Of a stretch of DNA of 64,000 bases, positions 1 to 7,450 are shown piece after piece. The stretch comes from an uncultured Bacteroides sp. (GTDB taxonomy: Bacteria; Bacteroidota; Bacteroidia; Bacteroidales; Bacteroidaceae), in the NCBI GenBank assembly GCA_947646015.1, contig CANSEY010000014.1, forward strand, positions 1 to 64,000, read 5' to 3'. Both the position numbers and the translations under genes were made by a program. The notes beneath the pieces were generated by a model, which was not told the DNA's origin, made no database searches, and saw only the letters and a list, made by a program, of their open reading frames with translations. Numbering within the stretch: the first letter of the stretch is position 1; every line of letters starts with the position of its first letter.

Positions 1-91
1 TCCCTTCAAACATTCCATTACAAGCTGAGAGCGACATAGCCGCTCCCAGTATCATTATATTTTTGAAAATAGCGTTACTGCTTCTTCTCAT
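1..91 (-). CDS. Lipoprotein, N-terminal fragment (runs off window)
   Basis: Only the first 30 codons lie in the window, read on the minus strand from an ATG at 91. The peptide has a charged start (MRRSSN), a hydrophobic core and a lipobox ending LSAC-N, so it is a lipoprotein signal peptide with lipidated Cys near residue 24. It begins 16 bp after the stop of the calycin-like lipoprotein and is probably the second gene of that operon. The mature protein is not visible, so no function can be given. Confidence 0.6.
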   Translation of the reverse strand, partial: MRRSSNAIFKNIMILGAAMSLSACNGMFEG

Positions 92-107
92 TTTTTCTAT
101 TAGTTAT

Positions 108-992
108 TTATTGTGCACTAGTTTTTTTGACGTTTCCGGTGAATACTGCGGTGATTGCCATAGGCATGGCTCCTGGTTTGAAGGCTACCGTAATATTAGC
201 TTTACCATTTGCTGTAACTGTACCTTCCAGACTTTCACCTGTAATTGGAGTAGTACCGCTTGCGGATTCGGCTGCAGATTCAAATGCGCCTAAACTGAGT
301 GTGTAGCCGTCATCTGCTTTTTCAACGTTTACTCCGCTAATCGTGAAGTCTCCCAAATTCATATTACCGCCTCCGGTCAAATTGCCAAAACCGTTTAGGG
401 TGATATCTACTGTCGTTTCGGATGCACGTTTAATGACTGCTTTACAATCTTCGGTAGAACCATATGAACTTCCCATAACGCTGATAGCAAGATTAGTATT
501 ATACTTATAAGTAGCGGCTACGTAATAAGCAATCGGAGTTTCTGCCTGAATGAAATTGATATCGATGCCACCCATTGGCACAGGAACATTGGCTTTCAGG
601 GTTAGTACTTTAGCATCGCTGACACTACCTTCCAGTGTATATTCGTAGTTGGCAGGTTCACTTCCTTCCATAGCTAGGGCAACTTCACCTTCGCCTTTAA
701 ATGATTTGGAAGAAACTGTCAGGTTATTCAGGATAAAATCTCCGGATCCTGATTTATAAACCAGATTGACGGTACCATCTGTATTGGCGGTAATTGTTGC
801 GCTGGCATCGTCGCCCATCAGATAATCAGAGAACATTCTGCTTTCGCCAATAGAATAACCTTTGTAAGTGCCGGCAATGGCTTTTGCTTGCTCTGTATTG
901 TCGGTATCGTCGTTATCGTCACTGCAAGATACAAAAGTGAATGAGAATGATAGTGCCATTAGAGCAACCATCCATAAGTTTAATATTTTCAT
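108..992 (-). CDS. Calycin-like beta-barrel lipoprotein
   Basis: A 294-residue secreted lipoprotein with signal peptide and lipobox FVSC-SDD followed by an Asp-rich linker, the usual N-terminus of Bacteroides surface lipoproteins. The rest is beta-rich and seems to hold two similar halves (about 35-160 and 165-290). Each starts with a GTYKGY- or ATYKYN-like strand and contains a GxGxxxL turn, which fits the calycin-like/lipid-binding lipoprotein families of Bacteroidales. Ligand and role are unknown. Its promoter carries the shared -33 dyad described in the findings, and it is divergent from the CDF exporter. A second lipoprotein follows 16 bp downstream. Family assignment is from pattern recognition only. 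Confidence 0.7.
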   Translation of the reverse strand: MKILNLWMVALMALSFSFTFVSCSDDNDDTDNTEQAKAIAGTYKGYSIGESRMFSDYLMGDDASATITANTDGTVNLVYKSGSGDFILNNLTVSSKSFKGEGEVALAMEGSEPANYEYTLEGSVSDAKVLTLKANVPVPMGGIDINFIQAETPIAYYVAATYKYNTNLAISVMGSSYGSTEDCKAVIKRASETTVDITLNGFGNLTGGGNMNLGDFTISGVNVEKADDGYTLSLGAFESAAESASGTTPITGESLEGTVTANGKANITVAFKPGAMPMAITAVFTGNVKKTSAQ

Positions 993-1033
993 ACTTAATT
1001 TTGATAGATAATGATTAATTTATTTTTCGTTTG

Positions 1034-1074
1034 CAAAGTTAGGGGGATATATAAGCAGGGACAATACCTAAAAG
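1034..1074 (-). promoter_or_regulatory. Promoter of calycin lipoprotein with shared -33 motif
   Basis: On the minus strand a TAACTTTG -7 box (1034-1041) is preceded by exactly 20 nt and then TTTTAGGTATTG (1062-1073), the -33 variant shared with nine other promoters in this window. A second copy of the motif, ATATATAGGTATTG, lies 30 bp away in the opposite orientation and serves the divergent CDF gene. Confidence 0.75.
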
Positions 1075-1100
1075 AAATGAAAAAAAATGGGCGTTTAATC

Positions 1101-1142
1101 ATATATAGGTATTGAATAGGGAAGGATAAGTCCTTATTTTTG
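1101..1142 (+). promoter_or_regulatory. Promoter towards CDF exporter with shared -33 motif
   Basis: ATATATAGGTATTG (1101-1114), 20 nt, then the -7 box TATTTTTG (1135-1142). Transcription would start near 1150, giving a long leader of about 350 nt before the CDF start codon. Confidence 0.7.
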
Positions 1143-1149
1143 CAGTCAT

Positions 1150-1496
1150 TTACTAATTAAATATTAAAAATACGAAATTGAGAAGAGAATGAAAGGTGGC
1201 TACAATAGAAAAGTGTATTGACAGGGATTACTTATTTCCTGATTGTATTGTTTACTATGTCTTTAGAGCATGCATTGATGATTTTTATGGAGCACGTGCC
1301 TCTATCGTAACTTTCATGGAACTGAATCTCATCATGTGGACCAGCTATTTGGTTTTATTGTTTTGTTATGATGAAAACTTTATTGGTGAGCACAGCCCTG
1401 TCACCGCTCTTGTTGCATTCTTGATGTTTGAGAAAAGAGTGAACTAATTTCTTAGATAACTGTTTCCTAAATATATGATATAAACCTATTTAGAAT
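1150..1496 (+). other. Long leader before CDF gene; no convincing gene
   Basis: About 350 bp between the promoter near 1140 and the exporter. It holds one 83-codon frame from a GTG at 1196 to 1447. Its protein is hydrophobic in the middle but resembles nothing I recognise. Other frames give short peptides such as one starting MKTLLVSTALSP near 1369, so a decayed gene is possible. No strong hairpin or terminator was seen. The stretch may simply be a long 5' leader. Confidence 0.35.
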
Positions 1497-2396
1497 ATGG
1501 AACCTCATCATCACGAACATAATCATCGGGTAACGTCTCTTAATAAAGCCTTTATAATAGGTATCGTTCTGAATATCTCTTTCGTTATAGTCGAGTTCGG
1601 AGTTGGTTTTTATTACGATTCTCTGGGATTGCTCTCTGATGCCGGACATAATTTGGGAGATGTGGCAAGCCTGATTCTTGCTATGTTGGCTTTCCGGTTG
1701 GAGAAAGTACACCCGAATAGTCGTTATACCTACGGATATAAGAAAAGTACCATCCTCGTTTCTTTACTAAATGCAGTCATATTATTGGTTGCTGTCGGGA
1801 TAATTATCGCTGAAAGCATAGACAAGCTGTTTCATCCGGTATCAGTTGACGGTTCCGCCATTGCCTGGACTGCCGGAGTGGGAGTGGTGGTCAACGCACT
1901 TACTGCCTGGCTTTTTATGAAGGATAAGGATAAAGACCTGAATGTAAAAGGAGCCTACCTGCATATGGCAGCTGACGCACTGGTCTCTGTCGGAGTAGTT
2001 GCTTCCGGTATTATTATCATGTATACGGGATGGAGCATCATCGATCCGATTATCGGACTGGGCATCGCTGTGATTATTATTGTTTCTACCTGGGGATTAC
2101 TTCATGACAGTCTTCGATTATCGCTGGATGGTGTTCCGGTGGGAATCGATACTCAGCAGATTCAGCAACTGATAGTGGAACAGCCGGGGGTAGAAAGCTG
2201 TCATCATCTGCATATTTGGGCCATCAGTACTACGGAAACGGCTTTGACTGCACACGTTGTAGTGGATGATATAGCAAAAATGGAGGAAATAAAACATCGT
2301 ATAAAGGAGGCGCTTGAAGCAGCAGGTATCCATCATGCTACATTAGAGATAGAGGGCGAGGAAGTGACTTGTAGCACAGAATGTTGTGAGGATTGA
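1497..2396 (+). CDS. Cation diffusion facilitator (CDF) metal exporter
   Basis: A 299-residue inner-membrane antiporter of the CzcD/ZitB type, exporting Zn(II) or similar divalent ions against protons. Visible hallmarks are a His-rich N-terminus (EPHHHEHNHR), about six membrane helices, and the paired HxxxD metal sites HNLGD in helix 2 and HMAAD in helix 5. The cytoplasmic C-terminal domain (from about 210) contains HHLHIWAIS and ends in a Cys-rich tail (CSTECCED). Length is normal for the family. The upstream promoter carries the shared dyad motif, suggesting metal- or redox-linked control. The AspT-like transporter follows after 48 bp but has its own -7 box. The metal cannot be told from sequence alone. 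Confidence 0.93.
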   Translation: MEPHHHEHNHRVTSLNKAFIIGIVLNISFVIVEFGVGFYYDSLGLLSDAGHNLGDVASLILAMLAFRLEKVHPNSRYTYGYKKSTILVSLLNAVILLVAVGIIIAESIDKLFHPVSVDGSAIAWTAGVGVVVNALTAWLFMKDKDKDLNVKGAYLHMAADALVSVGVVASGIIIMYTGWSIIDPIIGLGIAVIIIVSTWGLLHDSLRLSLDGVPVGIDTQQIQQLIVEQPGVESCHHLHIWAISTTETALTAHVVVDDIAKMEEIKHRIKEALEAAGIHHATLEIEGEEVTCSTECCED

Positions 2397-2444
2397 AATA
2401 AATCCGTACCTTTGCGCCCTTAAACTAACTAACCTTTAAAAAAC

Positions 2445-4043
2445 ATGTTTACTGACTTATTGCATTCCTCTTATTTCTCGCTCTTTCTGATAGTAGCGTT
2501 GGGATTTATGTTAGGAAGAATTAAGATTAAGGGGCTATCGCTTGATGTGTCAGCGGTGATCTTTATTGCTCTTCTTTTTGGACACTTTGGTGTTATTATT
2601 CCTAAAGAATTAGGAAACTTCGGTTTGGTACTTTTTATTTTTACCATCGGTATTCAGGCCGGTCCCGGATTCTTCGACTCTTTTCGTAGTAAAGGAAAGA
2701 CGCTGATTCTCATTACTATGCTTATTATCTGTTCTGCCTGCCTCACGGCAGTAGGTTTGAAGTATGCGTTCGATATTGATACGCCGAGTGTAGTCGGATT
2801 GATTGCAGGAGCTTTGACCAGTACTCCGGGATTGGCGGTAGCAATTGATAGTACCCACTCTCCGTTAGCATCCATTGCTTACGGTATCGCTTATCCGTTT
2901 GGTGTAATCGGAGTGATTTTGTTTGTGAAGCTGCTTCCCAAAATCATGCGTGTAAATTTGGATCAGGAAGCCCGTCGCCTTGAAATAGAGCGCCGCGGAC
3001 AATTTCCGGAGTTGGGCACTTGTATCTACCGTGTCACTAATGCAAGCGTATTCAACCGTAGCTTGATGCAGATCAATGCACGGGCAATGACAGGTGCTGT
3101 TATTTCCCGTCTGAAACATAAAGATGAAATATCCATCCCCACCGCGCATACAGTATTGCACGAAGGAGACTATATTCAGGCAGTAGGCAGTGAGGAATCA
3201 CTGAATCAGCTGTCTGTATTAATTGGCGAACGTGAAGAAGGCGAACTTCCTTTGGATAAAACACAGGAAATCGAGTCCTTACTATTGACCAAGAAAGATA
3301 TGATCAATAAGCAACTGGGTGATCTGAATTTACAGAAAAACTTCGGTTGTACGGTGACCCGTGTTCGTCGAAGCGGTATTGACTTATCTCCGTCACCGGA
3401 TTTGGCTTTGAAGTTTGGTGATAAACTGATGGTGGTAGGAGAGAAGGAAGGCATCAAAGGAGTAGCCCGCCTACTGGGAAACAATGCGAAGAAACTTTCC
3501 GATACTGATTTCTTCCCCATCGCGATGGGTATTGTGCTGGGGGTCTTATTTGGTAAGCTGAATATTTCTTTCTCCGATACACTGTCGTTTTCACCTGGAT
3601 TGACCGGAGGAGTATTGATGGTGGCGTTGGTTTTGAGTGCCGTTGGTAAGACAGGGCCTATCATTTGGTCTATGTCCGGCCCCGCCAATCAACTGTTGCG
3701 GCAGTTAGGTCTGTTGCTTTTCCTTGCTGAAGTCGGAACCTCTGCCGGAAAGAACCTTGTGGCTACTTTTCAGGAAAGCGGATTACTGATGTTCGGAGTG
3801 GGTGCAGCTATCACGGTAGTACCGATGCTGGTTGCGGTAATTGTAGGACGCTTGGTATTCAAGATCAACATACTTGATCTACTGGGAACCATTACGGGAG
3901 GTATGACCAGTACTCCGGGACTGGCTGCTGCCGATTCGATGGTAGACAGTAATATTCCAAGCGTGGCATACGCGACCGTTTATCCGATTGCTATGGTATT
4001 CCTTATTTTATTTATACAGGTGATATCTTCAGCTGTGTATTAA
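2445..4043 (+). CDS. AspT/YidE-YbjL family transporter with RCK_C domains
   Basis: A 532-residue membrane protein of the aspartate:alanine exchanger family. The layout is typical: an N-terminal membrane half (1-165), a cytoplasmic middle with two TrkA-C/RCK_C modules (about 190-350), and a second membrane half (355-532). The internal duplication shows in the matching motifs GALTSTPGLAVAIDS (first half) and GGMTSTPGLAAADSM (second half), each followed by a VAYA/IAYG...YP segment. The family includes dicarboxylate/amino-acid antiporters, but the substrate here is unknown. A TACCTTTG -7 box lies at about 2415. The gene ends 74 bp before the first His-rich/TonB module. Confidence 0.9.
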   Translation: MFTDLLHSSYFSLFLIVALGFMLGRIKIKGLSLDVSAVIFIALLFGHFGVIIPKELGNFGLVLFIFTIGIQAGPGFFDSFRSKGKTLILITMLIICSACLTAVGLKYAFDIDTPSVVGLIAGALTSTPGLAVAIDSTHSPLASIAYGIAYPFGVIGVILFVKLLPKIMRVNLDQEARRLEIERRGQFPELGTCIYRVTNASVFNRSLMQINARAMTGAVISRLKHKDEISIPTAHTVLHEGDYIQAVGSEESLNQLSVLIGEREEGELPLDKTQEIESLLLTKKDMINKQLGDLNLQKNFGCTVTRVRRSGIDLSPSPDLALKFGDKLMVVGEKEGIKGVARLLGNNAKKLSDTDFFPIAMGIVLGVLFGKLNISFSDTLSFSPGLTGGVLMVALVLSAVGKTGPIIWSMSGPANQLLRQLGLLLFLAEVGTSAGKNLVATFQESGLLMFGVGAAITVVPMLVAVIVGRLVFKINILDLLGTITGGMTSTPGLAAADSMVDSNIPSVAYATVYPIAMVFLILFIQVISSAVY

Positions 4044-4048
4044 TGAAA

Positions 4049-4096
4049 ATCAGTATATATAGGTATTGATTGTTAAAATAATAGTTTGTATCTTTG
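4049..4096 (+). promoter_or_regulatory. Promoter of first His-rich/TonB module, shared -33 motif
   Basis: TATATATAGGTATTG ending at 4068, exactly 20 nt, then TATCTTTG (4089-4096). The same arrangement precedes the duplicated module at 6921-6969, so the cis-element was either duplicated or conserved with the genes. Confidence 0.75.
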
Positions 4097-4117
4097 CCGC
4101 CTCAAATTTAAGATGAG

Positions 4118-4474
4118 GTGAAACGATTGTCATTGAATATCATGCGCTGTTTCTTGCCAGTACTGTTTGTATCGTATTTGGTAAGTATCACATTCTTTGC
4201 TCACATACACGTGGTCAATGGCGTGACAATCGTCCATTCGCATCCTTTCAAGAAAGGGGCGGCACATAAGCACTCAACAGTCGAACTGTTATTAGTTCAT
4301 TTCCTGTCACATCTGACAACGGACGGTGCGGCTGTTGTGTTTGCTCTCTCTCTTTTTATTCCATTCCTCTTGTGGCGGTTGCATGGTATTACGCAGCATA
4401 CGCACTACTATTCTCCCTATCATGGGGTGGTGGCACTCAGAGTCCCTCCTGCTATTCGTTTTTCCGTCATTTGA
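4118..4474 (+). CDS. Small His-rich membrane protein, copy 1
   Basis: A 118-residue protein that I do not recognise as a named family. It starts with a hydrophobic helix (CFLPVLFVSYLVSITFFAH), followed by a conserved His-rich segment (VVNGVTIVHSHPFKKGAAHKHS) and a second hydrophobic stretch (about 75-95). The GTG start at 4118 is supported by the paralogue at 7013, whose ATG aligns with it (KRLSLNIM against KQIYLNIM). It sits 90 bp before a TonB receptor and this pairing is repeated downstream, which suggests a joint role. The HSHPF and HKHS motifs suggest metal binding in the periplasm; this is inference. Confidence 0.8.
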   Translation: MKRLSLNIMRCFLPVLFVSYLVSITFFAHIHVVNGVTIVHSHPFKKGAAHKHSTVELLLVHFLSHLTTDGAAVVFALSLFIPFLLWRLHGITQHTHYYSPYHGVVALRVPPAIRFSVI

Positions 4475-4563
4475 ACCGATGGTATCCTGCTTTATGGTAA
4501 AGCGGGAAGTCCTCATCTGTTTGTTCACATCATCACTTAACGAAAACGAATAACAAACGAAAA

Positions 4564-6891
4564 ATGAAGAAATACATCTTTTCGCTTGTCTGCTTGTGCT
4601 GTGCATTGTTGCCTGCCCTCGAAGGACAAGCTGCTCTCCATGAGCATCCCGAATATCCGGATTTACGTAAATCGGATGCAAACATCGTAGGTCATATCCT
4701 TGATAAAAACACCAAAGAACACCTGCCTTATATTACTGTGGCATTGAAAGGTACAACGATCGGTACTGTGACCGATGCTACCGGACACTACTTTTTGAAG
4801 AACCTCCCCGAAGGTAACTTCGTGCTTGAAGTCAGCTCAGTAGGTTATAAAACCGTAAGACGCAATGTAACACTGAAGAAAGGCCGTACGCTGGAAGAAG
4901 ATTTTGAAATAGAAGAAGATGCGGTTGCCTTGGACGGCGTAGTTGTTTCCGCCAATCGTAACGAGACCACCCGTCGTTTAGCGCCTACTTTGGTGAATGT
5001 AGTCGATATGAAAATGTTTGAAACGACCAACTCCACTACTCTGGCACAGGGATTGAGCTTTCAGCCGGGAGTACGCGTAGAATCCAACTGTCAGAATTGT
5101 GGTTTCCAGCAAGTACGTATTAACGGTTTGGATGGTCCTTATACACAAATCTTGCTTGATTCCCGTCCGATTTTCAGTGCACTTTCGGGTGTATATGGCA
5201 TTGAGCAGATTCCTGCCAGCATGATAGAGCGTGTGGAAGTAATGCGTGGAGGCGGTTCAGCTTTGTTCGGGTCGTCTGCCATTGCCGGTACAATCAATAT
5301 TATTACTAAAGAGCCGATTCGCAATTCAGGAATGTTGTCTCATACCATTACCGGTATTGGAGATGGAGACGCTTTCGATAATAATACTGCTTTGAATGCC
5401 TCTCTTGTAACGGACGATCAGCGTGCCGGTTTATATATCTTTGGTCAGAACCGCCACCGTTCGGCATACGACCATGATGGAGACGGATATTCTGAAATAC
5501 CGAAAATACATGGCCAGACAATCGGTTTCCGTTCCTTCCTGAAAACGACTACTTATTCAAAACTGACTTTCGAATATCATCATATGGAAGAATTCCGCAG
5601 GGGAGGAGACTTACTGAACCGTCCGCCTCATGAAGCGAATGTGGCCGAACAGACAGAACATTCCATCAATGGCGGTGGATTGAAATATGACTATTTCTCA
5701 CCAAACGAGAAGCACCGTTTTAATGTGTTTGCATCCGCACAACACATCAATCGTGACAGCTATTATGGTGGCGGGCAGGATCTGAATGCTTACGGAAACA
5801 CTACCGACCTGAACTGGATGGCAGGATCACAATATGTCTACAGCTTCGGAAAATGTATTTTTATGCCTTCGGACCTGACTGCCGGAATCGAATTCAACCA
5901 GGATAAGCTGGAAGACAATATGTGGGGATATCACCGCACGGTAGATCAAAAAGTAAATATCGGTAGCGCTTTCCTGCAAAATGAATGGAAGAACGATCAT
6001 TGGGGATTCTTGCTTGGCGGTCGTCTGGATAAGCATAACCTGATTGATCATATTATATTCAGCCCGCGTGCTAACCTGCGTTTCAATCCTACCCAAAATA
6101 TTAACCTGCGTTTGAGCTATTCTTCCGGTTTCCGTGCACCGCAGGCTTTTGATGAAGATTTGCATGTGGAGAACGTAGGTGGAAATGTGGCAATGGTTGA
6201 GCTTGCAAAGGATCTGAAAGAGGAAAGATCACAGAGCTTAAGTGCTTCAGCAGATATTTACCACCGTTTCGGTGCATTCCAGATTAACTTTTTGGTGGAA
6301 GGGTTCTATACTAAATTGTCGGATGTCTTTGCATTGACTGATGGCGAAGTAAAAGACGGAATTCTGACACGTACACGCTATAATGCTCCCGGAGCACGTG
6401 TGATGGGACTGACACTGGAAGGAAAGATGGCTTATCTGAATAAATTCCAGATCCAGGCAGGGGCTACTTTGCAGCAGAGCCATTACAGCGAGCCGCACGT
6501 GTGGAACAAAGAAGCTCCGGCAGTAAAGAAGATGATGCGTACCCCGAATACTTACGGCTATTTTACAGCTACTTATACTCCGGTTAAACCGTTGTCTATC
6601 GCCCTTTCCGGTACATATACCGGTTCGATGCTGGTGCCTCACGAACCTGTTCCCGGATTCCTCGACAAACCGATTACGGTCAATACGGAGGACTTCTTCG
6701 ATATCGCTCTGAAGGCGGCATACGACTTCAAACTGTATAAGTCGATGAACTTGCAGGTGAATGCCGGAATACAGAATATCTTCAATGCTTATCAGAATGA
6801 CTTTGATAAGGGAGCCGACCGCGATTCGGGCTATATTTATGGCCCTTCACTGCCGAGAAGTTTTTTTGCTGGAGTGAAAATTAGCTATTAA
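4564..6891 (+). CDS. TonB-dependent receptor, copy 1
   Basis: A 775-residue outer-membrane receptor for TonB-powered uptake. A signal peptide (to about residue 24) is followed by a carboxypeptidase-regulatory-like domain (about 38-120; NIVGHILDKNT to the DGVVVSANR TonB-box-like region). The plug domain (about 140-255) carries GFQQVRINGLDGPYTQILLD and IERVEVMRGGGSALFGSSAIAGTINIITK. The 22-strand barrel runs to a C-terminal PRSFFAGVKISY. It resembles BtuB/CirA-like receptors for metal chelates or cofactors rather than SusC glycan receptors, and no SusD gene is present. The plug has a CxxC pair (NCQNCGFQQ) kept in both copies. Ligand unknown; the His-rich partner and shared promoter motif point to a metal or metallophore. 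Confidence 0.93.
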   Translation: MKKYIFSLVCLCCALLPALEGQAALHEHPEYPDLRKSDANIVGHILDKNTKEHLPYITVALKGTTIGTVTDATGHYFLKNLPEGNFVLEVSSVGYKTVRRNVTLKKGRTLEEDFEIEEDAVALDGVVVSANRNETTRRLAPTLVNVVDMKMFETTNSTTLAQGLSFQPGVRVESNCQNCGFQQVRINGLDGPYTQILLDSRPIFSALSGVYGIEQIPASMIERVEVMRGGGSALFGSSAIAGTINIITKEPIRNSGMLSHTITGIGDGDAFDNNTALNASLVTDDQRAGLYIFGQNRHRSAYDHDGDGYSEIPKIHGQTIGFRSFLKTTTYSKLTFEYHHMEEFRRGGDLLNRPPHEANVAEQTEHSINGGGLKYDYFSPNEKHRFNVFASAQHINRDSYYGGGQDLNAYGNTTDLNWMAGSQYVYSFGKCIFMPSDLTAGIEFNQDKLEDNMWGYHRTVDQKVNIGSAFLQNEWKNDHWGFLLGGRLDKHNLIDHIIFSPRANLRFNPTQNINLRLSYSSGFRAPQAFDEDLHVENVGGNVAMVELAKDLKEERSQSLSASADIYHRFGAFQINFLVEGFYTKLSDVFALTDGEVKDGILTRTRYNAPGARVMGLTLEGKMAYLNKFQIQAGATLQQSHYSEPHVWNKEAPAVKKMMRTPNTYGYFTATYTPVKPLSIALSGTYTGSMLVPHEPVPGFLDKPITVNTEDFFDIALKAAYDFKLYKSMNLQVNAGIQNIFNAYQNDFDKGADRDSGYIYGPSLPRSFFAGVKISY

Positions 6892-6920
6892 TAATGGTTT
6901 AATAATCTTTTTAGCTTATA

Positions 6921-6969
6921 AATCCTTATAAATGGGGATTGTTTCTGAACCGGACAATCCCTATCTTTG
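6921..6969 (+). promoter_or_regulatory. Promoter of second His-rich/TonB module with clear dyad
   Basis: The dyad AATCCTTATAAATGGGGATT (6921-6940) has AATCC/GGATT arms and supplies the -33 ATTG. After 20 nt comes TATCTTTG (6962-6969). This is one of the cleanest examples of the shared motif. Confidence 0.8.
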
Positions 6970-7012
6970 CCGCAGAAGATAAACCTTACCTTCGCTGCAC
7001 AAAAACTGACGA

Positions 7013-7354
7013 ATGAAACAAATATACCTGAATATAATGAAGTGGTTTCTGCCTGTACTGTTTATTTCGTACATGGCAGGGATTACTTTGTTTACCCACT
7101 CTCATGTGGTAAACGGGGTTACGATTGTCCATTCACATCCCTTCAAGAAAGGTAGCGAACATAGTCATACGACAGTAGAGTTTCAGTTAATTCATTTCTT
7201 GAACCATGTATTGGTGACAGATAATGGACTGACGCCTTTGTTTGTTACTTCTGTCCTGTCTCTTTTATGTATTTTTCTCGCCTCTCCGCAGCGTATGCGG
7301 TATTGTCGTCCCTGTCCGGGCGTCATTTCTCTCAGAGCACCTCCCGTCGTTTAG
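7013..7354 (+). CDS. Small His-rich membrane protein, copy 2
   Basis: A 113-residue paralogue of the protein at 4118. It shares the N-terminal hydrophobic helix (WFLPVLFISYMAGITLFTH), the motif HVVNGVTIVHSHPFKKGSEHSH and a second hydrophobic segment followed by a basic tail. Family unknown. Divergence is greatest in the C-terminal third, while VNGVTIVHSHPFKKG is identical between copies, marking it as the functional core. It precedes the second TonB receptor by 97 bp. A role in metal binding or delivery near the inner membrane is inferred from the histidines and from the repeated linkage. Confidence 0.8.
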   Translation: MKQIYLNIMKWFLPVLFISYMAGITLFTHSHVVNGVTIVHSHPFKKGSEHSHTTVEFQLIHFLNHVLVTDNGLTPLFVTSVLSLLCIFLASPQRMRYCRPCPGVISLRAPPVV

Positions 7355-7450
7355 TCTGCATCACGTAGAAGCAGGCAGGTCTTCTTTGGAAACTGCTATT
7401 GCTTCCCATCCTTATTATTTTTGATTTAAAACATTAAAAGACTAACGACA

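Noticed and set aside
1196..1203. GTGGCTAC in the CDF leader, complementary to the GTAGCCAC of the two sRNAs
   Set aside because: Only eight bases pair and the match does not extend. One or two such matches are expected by chance in 64 kb.
1196..1447. 83-codon frame as a real gene
   Set aside because: GTG start, no recognisable family, odd composition; kept only as a note in the leader region.
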